A stretch of DNA of 64,000 nt from Pascua guehoae (lineage: Eukaryota; Basidiomycota; Tremellomycetes; Trichosporonales; Trichosporonaceae). The DNA is taken from assembly GCA_001600415.1 (NCBI GenBank), contig BCJX01000003.1:2356761-2420760 (forward strand), read 5' to 3'. Both the position numbers and the translations under genes were made by a program. The notes below the pieces were generated by a model. The model saw only the letters and a program-made list of their open reading frames with translations, was not told the DNA's origin and did no database searches. The stretch's first letter is position 1, and every line of letters starts with the position of its first letter. This document shows positions 45,815-55,367 of the stretch, one piece after another.

Positions 45815-48800
45815 ATGTCCACCAAACCCTCGCTCGAACACATCGACAAGGCCTCCCTCTCCCTCCCCGATGAGGGGGAGGAGCGGTACGGCCCCAACCC
45901 CGCGCTCGTCGACGCGTACCGCCGTATCCGGGCCTGGGACACAGAGAGGCGCGCGAGAGAGGAAGGGAGGCTTGTGCGGCAGCTCGACTTGCGCATTGCA
46001 CTGCCGGTGGTGGTCATCTACGTGATGAATTATCTGGATCGGAATTCGATTGCTCAAGGTGTGTGTTTTTTTTTGGGGGGGGGAGTTTTATTTTGGGGCC
46101 CGGGGGGGTCATAAAGGGGGGATGAGAAGGAGGAGGGGGGAGGAAGGGCGAGGGGGCAGTTGAGGGGGATGTGGGGGGAAGGGGGGAGGAGGGTGGGCGT
46201 TTGGTGTTTGGGGGCGAAGGAGGTGGGCTGGGTTGTGGGTTGGGTGGGTGGGAGGTGGGGATTGGGATTTGAACGAGTGGCTGTGGATGTTGAGCGAGTG
46301 GATTTGGACGTTTCGAGAGTGGACTTGAAGGGAGTGGATGAGCGAGTGGATGAGTGGAGGAGGTGCGATTGGAGCGAGTGGGGTTGGATGGAGCGGATGA
46401 CGAGGGAGTGGATGTTGAGGCTGTAGATGACGAAGGAGTGGTTGAGGCGATAGATGCGGGAGTGGATGTTGAGCGAGGTCGATGAGCAGGGAGGAGACGA
46501 GCAGGTAGTGCATGTGGGAGCGGATGTGGGAGCGGATGTGGATAGAGCCAAGTAGAGGAGGCTGGCTTCGGACAGCGGACGATGCCAACGAGGACGGGGA
46601 CACAAATACCTGCGGTTCTCAATGCCTGCAGTTCTCAATGCCTGCAGTTCTCAATGCCTGCAGTTCTCAATGCCAGCGGTTCCCAATGCCTGCAGTTCAA
46701 ATACCCCCATTGCTTGGATAGTAGCTGACCCTCAGCACGTTTGACTGGCCTGATCGACTACGCCCACATCACCGAGAACGACTACTCCCTCGTCAACGGC
46801 ATCTTCTGTACGTACCCGGATCAACGACCACAACACCAGCTGACTCCTTCCAGATGTCACCTGTGAGTTGTGACAAACGTCGGCATGGGACCGTTCAACT
46901 GGGCTGGGTCGATACACGACCCAGTGTCTCGTCGCTTGCGTTTCATGCCCTGTACTACCATACATGGGTCTGTCCAGTGCCTCGATGCTAACCCCAAAGA
47001 CATCCTGGCCCAGATCCCGGCCAACCTCCTCCTGACCCGCGTGCGGCCGTCAATCTACCTTGTGAGCACCCCAACGCCACCCCAACGCCACAGCGCGCAG
47101 TGAACCGCACGACTGACCCCAAGGCAACGATCATGATCCTGTGGGCGGTCATCTCGACCACGACGGCCGCGTGCAAGAGCCTCGGCCAGCTGCTCGCCGT
47201 GCGCCTCCTCCTCGGCCTCGTCGAGGGTACGTGCTTGAGCCTGTGCATTCCGTCTTGTCTATGGGTACTGACCACCCAGGGCCATTCTTCCCCGGCGCAT
47301 CCTACTACCTTACCTGCTGGTGTAAGTAGAGCAACCAACAGCGTCATTCTTTGGCGCTCAGACTCACACGCAGACACACGTCGAGAACTCGGCAAGCGGT
47401 ACGCGATTTTCATTTCGGGAATCTGCCTCTCCAACGCGGTCGCGGGGCTCATTAGTGCGGGCGTCATTAATGGCCTCGACGGCCACTTGGGCATTGAGGG
47501 CTGGCAATGGTGGGCAGCGTGAGCGTGGTGTAGTCTGACACTCGGCAGGCTGTTTATCATCGAAGGTTCGGTGACTGTCTTTATCGCCATTGTGTTTTTG
47601 TGAGTTGGGTGCTAGGTACGGGGGTATGGGTGGGTAGAGCAAGGGCGGGATAAGTGGCGAAAAGCCCAAGTGAACAGGGTGGCTGGGAGCGAGGGAGAAT
47701 GTTGCTCCCAGAATACATCGGGAGAATGAACGCGGGGGGGAAAGGGGGCGGGGACGGACCCAATGGAAGACGGACACGACGGAAGACGGACACGGCGGAA
47801 GACAGACACAGCGGAAGACAGACACAGCGAAGACGAAGGCTCGCCAGAGTTCGGGCGCACAGCAACACTACCGCTCCCTCCTCCCCGCGCTGACCCAGAC
47901 AGATTCATCCTCCCCGACTACCCCTCCACGACCAAGTCGCTGAGCGCCGAACACCGCGTCCTGTGCCAGCTCCGCCTCGAAGAGGACATTGGCATCCCCG
48001 ACAGTGAAGATGTGGGGATCAAGCAGGGCATGGTCATGGCGTTCAAGGACTACCGCAGCTGGGTTATTGGTGAGTGCGGCTCACACCCACCATTGTGGTC
48101 ATCGAGTCTACCCACTGATACTGATACTCCCAGGCGTCATCCAGTTCTGCATCGTCATCATGATCGGGTTCAACTGGTTCTACCCCACGCTCGTCCAGGG
48201 CCTCGGATACAAGAACACGACGACCATCCTCCTCCTCACCGTGCCGCCCTATGTCTTTGCGTTCCTCTGCGCTTACGGTAAGCCCCACCAACTGCCCAAC
48301 CGCCCAACCGATAACCCTGTGAAAACTAACACCCAGGCATGTCATGGAACGCGGACAGGACGCAGCGCCGTGCGGTCCACTGGCAAATCTCGTTCCTCGT
48401 CACGGGCATCTCGCTCGTGCTCCTCGTCGCACTCGCCAAGCGGAATCTCCCCGGTGTAAAGTACTTCGTCACCTTTCTCCTCGCTGGCGGATCCTTGTAA
48501 GTACCCCCCTTCGTCGAACCGTGACGAGAGCTAACGATGCTGACCCCAAAGCACGGCGTATACCGTCGCGTACCCGTGGGTGGCGTCCATCATGCCCCGC
48601 CCCGCCACCAAGCGCGCGACGGTCATTGCTATCGGTAACAGTTTTGCAAACCTCGGCGCATTCGCTACCAGTGAGTACGAGCACGAGTACGAGTCCGAGT
48701 CCGAGTCCGAGTCCCCCCTCCTCATGTCTACCATCATCACGACCTCGCATAAACACCCTCGGCGCGCACGATGCCAACTCACACGCAGGCTACGTATTCT

Positions 48801-49030
48801 ACGCGCCCCTCGGCCCACACTACCAAGTCTCCTGGGCCATGGTGCTGGCCATGACGGCCGTCGCGTCCGTGCTCGTCTTCTACCTCAGCCACAAGAACAG
48901 CCGGCGCAACGTCGAGCTCGGACGGATCGAGGAGCAGTACAAGGCGGGCGAGATCACCGACGCCCAGCTCGAGGGGATGGAGCCCGACGCGCTCCTCGCG
49001 GCCAAGACTGGGTTCAGGCTCGTCCGTTAG
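45815..49030 (+). CDS. MFS anion:cation symporter (Dal5/allantoate-permease type)
   Basis: Thirteen exons (45815-46058, 46736-46807, 46854-46862, 47000-47061, 47124-47226, 47280-47321, 47374-47509, 47549-47599, 47903-48069, 48134-48277, 48337-48496, 48552-48670, 48789-49030) close to 516 aa. TM1 contains YVMNYLDRNSIAQ; then VTYILAQIPANLLLTRVRPS, RLLLGLVEGPFFPGASYYL, YTRRELGKRYAIFISG and the long central loop (LFILPDYPSTTKSLSAEHR), all hallmarks of the anion:cation symporter family in fungi (allantoate, nicotinate, biotin-like acids). Substrate unknown. It should be a 12-helix plasma-membrane importer. Exon 3 is 9 nt (Y-V-T within VNGIFYVTY); without it the reading frame holds but three TM residues are lost. 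Introns 1 (677 nt) and 8 (303 nt) carry 16-bp minisatellites. It converges on the b561 gene. Confidence 0.92.
46610..46701 (+). repeat. 16-bp minisatellite in MFS intron 1
   Basis: Five tandem copies of CTGCAGTTCTCAATGC (two variants) plus a partial sixth, ending 35-40 nt before the 3' splice site. The preceding 500 bases are a looser GAGTGGATG-type G-rich array. Confidence 0.9.
47765..47828 (+). repeat. 16-bp minisatellite in MFS intron 8
   Basis: Four tandem copies of GGAAGACRGACACRRC, unrelated in sequence to the intron 1 array but with the same period. Confidence 0.9.
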
Positions 49031-49642
49031 TGTGCGCACGGGCTATCCGGGGGGGCGTTCTAAGAGAAGGGTAAGCTGGTAAGGGGGGGAGCGTTCTAAC
49101 ATGATCGTCGCTGGCGGGGTAAATGTGGCTGTGGCATGTGGGGTGCGGGGAGCCGGGAGCCGTATCAGAAGCGTTCTATGAATTGTGAATCCTTGTGTGC
49201 AGGTTATGGGTATCGTGTACCCGATGAGTACAGGTTGGCCGGGTAGCCGATCCGACTTGTCTGATGGGCCCTCCTGTGCGTGGGTGTGAGAGGACAAACG
49301 GGAGACGGCACACAAAGGAGTTGATAGGACTGTTCCAGTGAGGAGGTGAGAGATGTATCCCACATGCTCAGTTTCGTCCGCTACCTTGTATCGCTTCACC
49401 CGCCAGCACATGATTGGGTTTAGTGAATGGAAGTGAAGAAACGTCGGGAGCGACATGGTCCATCTCTATGCAAGTCTCGACACCACAAACATATACCTCT
49501 AGTAGACGCATCTCTATTCATCTTGCGGTACAGTGCTTCATGCACGCCGGTGGTTGGCGGTCACCCACATTCTCCTCGTTTGCGTCATTCGCGTTTTGTC
49601 GGAGGGGCCTACAGTCGCCTTTCGTCGGCGCACAATCTCAGC
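49031..49642. other. Convergent intergenic
   Basis: It holds the 3' ends of the MFS gene and the b561 gene. No gene or repeat of note. Confidence 0.6.
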
Positions 49643-50523
49643 CTAGAGCACCTTCATCTTCCCCGGCTGGACGCGCATCACGAGCCCAACGAAGACAAGC
49701 GGTAGACCCAACACGTACGCCGCCACACGCAGGGCGGTCATTCCCGGCTGGCCCGTGGCCCACGTCGAGTACATGCCGGCGAGGAAGGCAGTTACGAGCG
49801 AGAGCGTGATGAGGAGGTATCCCGAGATGCTTGCGATTAGCACACTTGCCAACGCTTCAAGGGTAGCTCCGGACTCACCGGTGGTACTTGTACACGCGCT
49901 TGGCCTTCATCCCGCCGCCAAACGCACTCCCGCCATTCCAAACACTCAGGCCGCCAATGAGCGCCTGGACATTCATCCACAGGAGCGTCAGGCACCCCAA
50001 ACGCCCGTGCCAGGTGGTATAGTGGTCTGCGCCGTGGAGGTCCTTGTTGTACCACATGGCCGAGGTGCCGACCCACAATGCGGGCACGGCGAGCATGCCC
50101 AGGACGCGCTTGTGCAGTGCGAGGCGGGCGGCGCGGGGCGCCGCTGGCGGCGTCGGCGGCTGGACGGGGACAATGCCGGCCACGAACAGCGTGATGGCGA
50201 TCGCGTTCAGTGGGGGGTGGGGCGCGAACCAGCCCAGTGACCGCGGGCCGGCGTTCCATACCAGGACGATCGTGAGGGGCAGAAACAGCGCGAGGCCCGT
50301 CTGCATGTCAGTCGCACGCAGGGTTGGGGAGACGTGGACTTACGCCAATGAGGGCCAGGGAGACCTTGTCGCGCGTCGTGGACACCATGTCGAGGGCGCC
50401 TATGCTACCTTGCCGCACGTCGCTGGGGTCAGAGAGCTCGGACGAGTGCATCGATTCGCCGTCAATGGACGACAGGAGCGGCTGCTCGAGCGAGGAGCGC
50501 GATGTGCGGCGTTGGGCGACCAT
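49643..50523 (-). CDS. Cytochrome b561-domain membrane protein
   Basis: Three exons (50523-50344, 50300-49879, 49829-49643) join to 262 aa. A Ser-rich cytosolic N-terminus (about 50 aa) precedes five or six membrane helices: VSLALIGTGLALFLPLTIVL, LNAIAITLFVAGIV, VLGMLAVPALWVG, LGCLTLLWMNVQALIG, ISGYLLITLSLVTAF and VAAYVLGLPLVFVGL. Four His placed as in cytochrome b561 are visible: HPPLN, ALHKRVLG, TTWHGRLG and KYHRISGY, which would hold two haems. Such proteins pass electrons across membranes (ferric or ascorbate reductase in animals and plants); in fungi the single-domain type is poorly characterised, so the donor and acceptor here are unknown. Introns are 43 and 49 nt. Confidence 0.87.
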
Positions 50524-53500
50524 TACACTGTCCAAGGGCCGCGGCAGGCGGGTCGGGAGGTGCAAGAGGAGGGGAGAGCGCGCTGCTGTCGAGGGGCGAG
50601 GCGAAGGCGTGCCTCGTAGCTGGTGAGGAGGGATAGAGTGGGTGTAGACAAGGTGAGACAGGTGACACTGTGGGAGGTGCAATGCGCGAGATGAGGTTGG
50701 CTGCTTTTAGCACCAGGGTGTTGTTTTGGATGACGTTTCACCCCGTGCTTGGTTGGTCATCGTCACTTCACTTGTCTTGCATCAGCCATCCCATCCCGCC
50801 GGTATCTGATACTAACTACCACTCCCAATCTTCCATCTGCCTGAACAGTCATCACAGACCTCGTTATTTCTCCTTGGTTCTTTCCAGCTTGCGACTTGAA
50901 TGGACCAGCCGTGCATTGTGCACATCTGTGCTCACTGCAGACAGGGGCACTGTAATGCACAAGGCTCATCACACGATTCAAGGTGGGGATAAATGTCGGA
51001 ACTTCCTCCAGGTCATTCATTATTCGTGCCACCCCTTAAGCCTCGCCCTCGACGCTCATGACTGTCGTGTCTTGATCGTTCATCTTTGTTGGAACAACGT
51101 TTGTGACCAAATGTTGCTTGATTCTTTGCGCCAGCCAAGCCCGAATGACATACCTATAGCATCTGCAGATCCTGCTCCACCTCATTGAAGCGCTTAGTGC
51201 GTATTGCTTTTGAGCAATGCCTCACACGAGGCCGGCGTGTACCCTGATCTACGCGCCAACATAAAAGGACAAGGGTTGACATGGTGAGGTAGCCGGGTCA
51301 GGCCGGTCATAATAACGGACTGATCTGATACTTGCCGAGGTAGTCGGCTTGTATAGGTTTGGGATGGCTTTCGGAAACAGCGGCAGAATGCACACCAGGA
51401 AGCCAGATGAGGCGACCGACATGCGCCCGCCTGTTCGACTTTGAGGCATGCCTAACGTCTACTCCAGTACTCCAGTGCGATCCAGCGAGGGACACGCGCG
51501 AACAAACGGTGAACGCGAACGTAATGGACATGAGGGACACGTGATTTCATTTCACTCACAAGTTCACCCCTGTTTAACGACATGTCGACACCCCTTGGCC
51601 ACATTAACCACATTGTTGACTTTGGACAAAACAACCCACTGTCCCCTTGTACCCGTGCCCACACCGCCCGATACCAACCTCGTCCTCTCCTCTCCAACAC
51701 AATCTCAGCCATGCCCCGCGTCATGCTCGACTACTCGGTACCCCCACATCGTGGACGCGATTGTCGAGTACGCCTTCGCGTTTCCTACGACATGCACGAC
51801 GCTGTGCCGTGTGTGTCGCACGTTTCGTAACAAGATGGGCGCCCGCCCTCTCCGTCATGTCCTTGTGAACACATACTCGACCACTCATCCGTTGGCCTCG
51901 CTCATAACTCGTTGACAGTAATGCGGACGGCGGTCGACCGCTGGGGACCACGTACCGTTGGTTCAAGATGCTCAACAGTCATGTGGGGGCTGCTTCCCGA
52001 CGACGTGGACTTGGCCGTCGAGCCCGCCTCCTCAGTCGGGTAACCTTCCTCACTCACGAAGAGTACAAGGACCGCGTTGGGGTCATGCTCTACGATCTCG
52101 CCACCCACTGCGCGCCGCCGATGAGTAACTGGATGGGATCCCCTGGGGAGTGCAAGAAGGACTCTAATGTGTAGTAGCAGAGTGTAACCTTCCTTGCCCA
52201 GTCGCCTGTTCCGATTACCTCTTCATGTCCATGTCCCCGCGGCCCTGCTGCAACTAGCTGAAGCTGCGAGCGAGAGTGAATGCAACCACGGTCCATGGAT
52301 CAATAAGATTGATACGCTGCCAAAAACAACACCGAGTGACGGACGGTGCACACACCGTTGGGCGCGACGCGTTTCGTAGTGGGACTGCCTGACCTCGACA
52401 TTTGTCCGACAAGCTTGCTCGTAGGCTGAACGTGCTGCTCATCCAGTTCGACAGTGACTTTTGGGGCAGCGTAGAAGCTTGGGGTGTGGTTAAGATGTGA
52501 AACTTGAGTGCAAAGTTGGCTGTGAAACCTTGCACAAGTAGGAATCTGCACATCACATCGAGGCCCAACTTTGAGCCTCTGGCACGGTGTGCGCCGATAA
52601 CCGAGTCTGGCCCAGAAGAAACACCAACTCTCCGTAGCTCGGAAGCACACGCCGCGATGCGGCCATGCATCCGACTCGACACCTCGGCACCTGGGCACAG
52701 AGTCGGCAGCGCAGTGCACCTCGCTACCGCGCCTCGTCCCCCCTGCACCTAGGTACATACGCTGGAACAGCCGCGGCCAGGTGTGCGAACCGTTCGACAC
52801 AGTCGTGCCTCGATACCAGCAATCCCTGCATTAGCCATCTGCCATGGCCGACGATCAGCGGGATCACTCGTGCGGCTGTCATCCCTCTGCTGCCAAAGGA
52901 CGATTAGCAGTGGTCGAATGGGGGCGATTAGGTTTGCATGCCGGCATTTGGCTCCCATTTCTCGGGGGTTTGTGCCCGTTGTACGCGATGAGGTGCGCTT
53001 GTCGATGCTGGGGCTGGTGGGACACGCTGGGGTCTTCGGTTTTGTAAAGACTGCGCTGCGTGGCGTGGCGACATGAAAACTATGCACACTGGCATGATGG
53101 AATTGAGACCACAAGACCACACTGGCGCTGCAGCAAGACGACAAGACCAGACCAGACACACACTGGCGCTGCACCAAGCAAGCCATGCAAGCCACAACGG
53201 GACGTCGCGTTGCCGCATGGCTCACGCGGACAATTGCAATCGCGTGGGGAGGAGTATGACGCCACGCTGGCGCCGCCTGCATGATAACGTTTAGCAATAA
53301 GCCACCCCCGCAATGCCGAGATCGAGACGTCATGGGCCACGAGCATGGCTGGGATGGTGGGCGAACGACTGAATTGCGGTCTGCTGACAGCTCGGGTTGG
53401 AGCTTACAGCGGGACGCGAGCGGGTGCATGAATCTTGGCAACGGATAAGGTGAGTTGGGTTGTAGGGACTGGCGAACCGCGGCACGTAATTGTGCGTGCC

Positions 53501-53771
53501 GCGCTGAGCGGGCTGGCTTCAGCATATGCACGACTTGAGATTGCCTTGTCCAACTTTGTTCAGGTCACGCGTCGCGTCAATCCCGCGTCAATCCCAAGCG
53601 ATGCAGAGACGCAGTCGTGGTTGTCCAAGCAAAGGCGGTTGTGGAATGAAATAATGGCATGCATACTATAACAACATTGCAAATGGTGTGACGAACCAGC
53701 GTCGTACACCCGCGTACTAAGGTGCGTGGCTTGTGTCTAACAAGGCCAGATCGGAGCCTGCTAGACTACTA
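50524..53771. other. 3.2-kb gene-poor stretch containing an F-box-like relic
   Basis: Apart from the pseudogene at 51711-52174, there is a possible last-exon fragment near 53564-53671 (VTRRVNPASIPSDAETQSW ... MACIL) behind a TTCAG acceptor, with a GTGAGT donor upstream at about 53451. I could not build a gene from it. The rest shows nothing. Confidence 0.45.
51711..52174 (+). pseudogene. Decayed F-box-like family gene
   Basis: ATG at 51711 gives MPRVMLDYS; one base of slip then leads to YPHIVDAIVEYAFAFP and CRTFRNKMGARPLRHVLV, which is the F-box-like helix pattern (P-x-I-v-d ... R-x-F-r-d-x-a-x-R-l-x-R-H) I associate with a large Trichosporonales family. A stop at 51915 ends this frame. Downstream, in other frames, WGLLPDDVDLAVEP and VTFLTHEEYKDRVGVMLYDL look like the C-terminal part of the same kind of protein. 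Three frames, an internal stop and a much-shortened middle (family proteins are several hundred residues) mark it as a pseudogene. Family assignment is from memory, moderate at best. Confidence 0.5.
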
Positions 53772-55367
53772 TTACGCCTTTCCCAGGAAACGCGAGAGCT
53801 TTTTGTGCTTGCCGAGGAACGACGAGCTGGCCTTGACGGTGAGGGTGCGCTGGGGCATTTGGGACGGGGTGGGGGGTGAAAACGAATTGGCGGCGTCGAG
53901 GTTGGGGCTCGCCTCGGTGATGGGGGGAATAGAAGGTGAAGGTGCGATGGCGGTCTCTTTGACAATGGGCGCCGAGATGGTGAACGGCATGCTGGGCATG
54001 TCGGATGGTCCTTTGACCGACTTGGCCTTTGGCTTTGCTGCTGCGACGGGGGTCACGTCGTCGGTCTTGTCGAGCTTGCGGGCGGGCACTGCGCTGGACG
54101 CGTGGCGATTGCGGAAAAACGCCGATGCACCCACGGGCACACCCGTTGCTCCCTGTGAGTCTTTGCGGGGGCTAAACTCGATGACGGACATGGACGCCTT
54201 GCCCTGCGCGTAGAATGGGCGGCGCGACGCAGCGGCGCCAAGCATGTAGGGGTGGTCGACGGGCTTGTTCATCTCGGGCCCCGCAAGGGTGTACCCGCCC
54301 TCGGCGCCAGGCTGGGGGGTGGGGATGATGAGGCTGTGGCGCACGGCGGGACGGCGTCGGGGCGACGGCGCGGCGACGAGGTCGGTGTCGGTGACTGTTG
54401 GTACTGCCTTGCGGGGGAGCACGCGCGGCGAGACTGGTGGTTCACGGCCACGGAGGCGGCGGAGGCGCTTGGCCTCCATGTCGAGTTCCGAGGCGGCGGC
54501 CTTGAGGGAACGGAGCTCGTCGAGCGTCGATGGGTTCGAGAGGCTGTTGAAGCTGTCCGACACAAACTGGAGGCGCGTCGGCGTGCACGGCGCGCTGCTC
54601 GACGACGCAGTGTACAGGCTGTCACCTGCGAGGCTGCCCTCGTCGCTTGAAGTGCAGCCAGACGATGATGACGAGGTCGAGGAACGCGATGGCTGAAGGT
54701 GCGGCACAACAGTGTCAATGTTGGAGATGCCGAGTCCCTTGAGCTCGCTCTTGCCATTGCCCCACTGGTTTGTGGCGGGCGCAGCACCTGGAGGGAGAGT
54801 GGTAGAGGGTGTCACGGGCTCATCGTCCTCTGAGCATGCAGAGCTCAGCGTCGACGCCGGCGACGACGACGAGCCGAGGGCGGCGTTGGGGAGCCCGAGA
54901 GTGGACACTGTACGCATACGAACACGCATGTTGCGGGATGTACGAGTGGGACTGAAAGAGGAAGGAGGAAAGGCTGGAACAGGCGGTGCGTCCGACGTGT
55001 CAATGCCAGTGGCTGGGTGCGGCCGCACAGTGTAGCTGCCCGGCGCGAATTGGACTGAACGACGTGCTGTGCGGACAATGGCCTGGGTCGGATCAGGCGA
55101 GTTGAGGATGAAGACGGATTCGGATTCAAGTGACAACTCGGTTGTCGCTGTGCGTGCAGACGGTGGCTGTGACAGGCGACGGCGGGTTGGAGACGGCTTT
55201 GGTGGGAGTGACTGATGCCTCGAAGGGACAGTCGGGGACGATGTCGAGACGCGATGTGGTGATGGATAAGACGAGAACGCAGACGTGCTCGAGCTCAAAG
55301 TTTTTGAAGCTGCTGGTGGCAATGGGGGATAGTGAGCAAAAGCAGGAGTCGACATGGAGGCGGCCAT
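53772..55367 (-). CDS. Disordered Ser/Pro-rich protein, function unknown
   Basis: A single exon of 531 codons starting at 55367 (ATG GCG GCC). Visible features: Ser/Pro/Thr-rich N-terminal third with a short ordered patch ESESVFILNSPDPTQAIVRT and RRSVQFAPGSYTV (about residues 80-115), a Ser-rich middle, a predicted helix LDELRSLKAAASELDMEAKR (about 285-305), then NKPVDHPYMLGAAASRRPFY and SVIEFSPRKDS (about 380-405), and a basic end SSSFLGKHKKLSRFLGKA that could be an amphipathic anchor. Many S/T-P sites suggest phosphorylation. No known domain. It resembles the 937-aa protein only in composition. No signal peptide. Confidence 0.78.
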   Translation of the reverse strand: MAASMSTPAFAHYPPLPPAASKTLSSSTSAFSSYPSPHRVSTSSPTVPSRHQSLPPKPSPTRRRLSQPPSARTATTELSLESESVFILNSPDPTQAIVRTARRSVQFAPGSYTVRPHPATGIDTSDAPPVPAFPPSSFSPTRTSRNMRVRMRTVSTLGLPNAALGSSSSPASTLSSACSEDDEPVTPSTTLPPGAAPATNQWGNGKSELKGLGISNIDTVVPHLQPSRSSTSSSSSGCTSSDEGSLAGDSLYTASSSSAPCTPTRLQFVSDSFNSLSNPSTLDELRSLKAAASELDMEAKRLRRLRGREPPVSPRVLPRKAVPTVTDTDLVAAPSPRRRPAVRHSLIIPTPQPGAEGGYTLAGPEMNKPVDHPYMLGAAASRRPFYAQGKASMSVIEFSPRKDSQGATGVPVGASAFFRNRHASSAVPARKLDKTDDVTPVAAAKPKAKSVKGPSDMPSMPFTISAPIVKETAIAPSPSIPPITEASPNLDAANSFSPPTPSQMPQRTLTVKASSSFLGKHKKLSRFLGKA

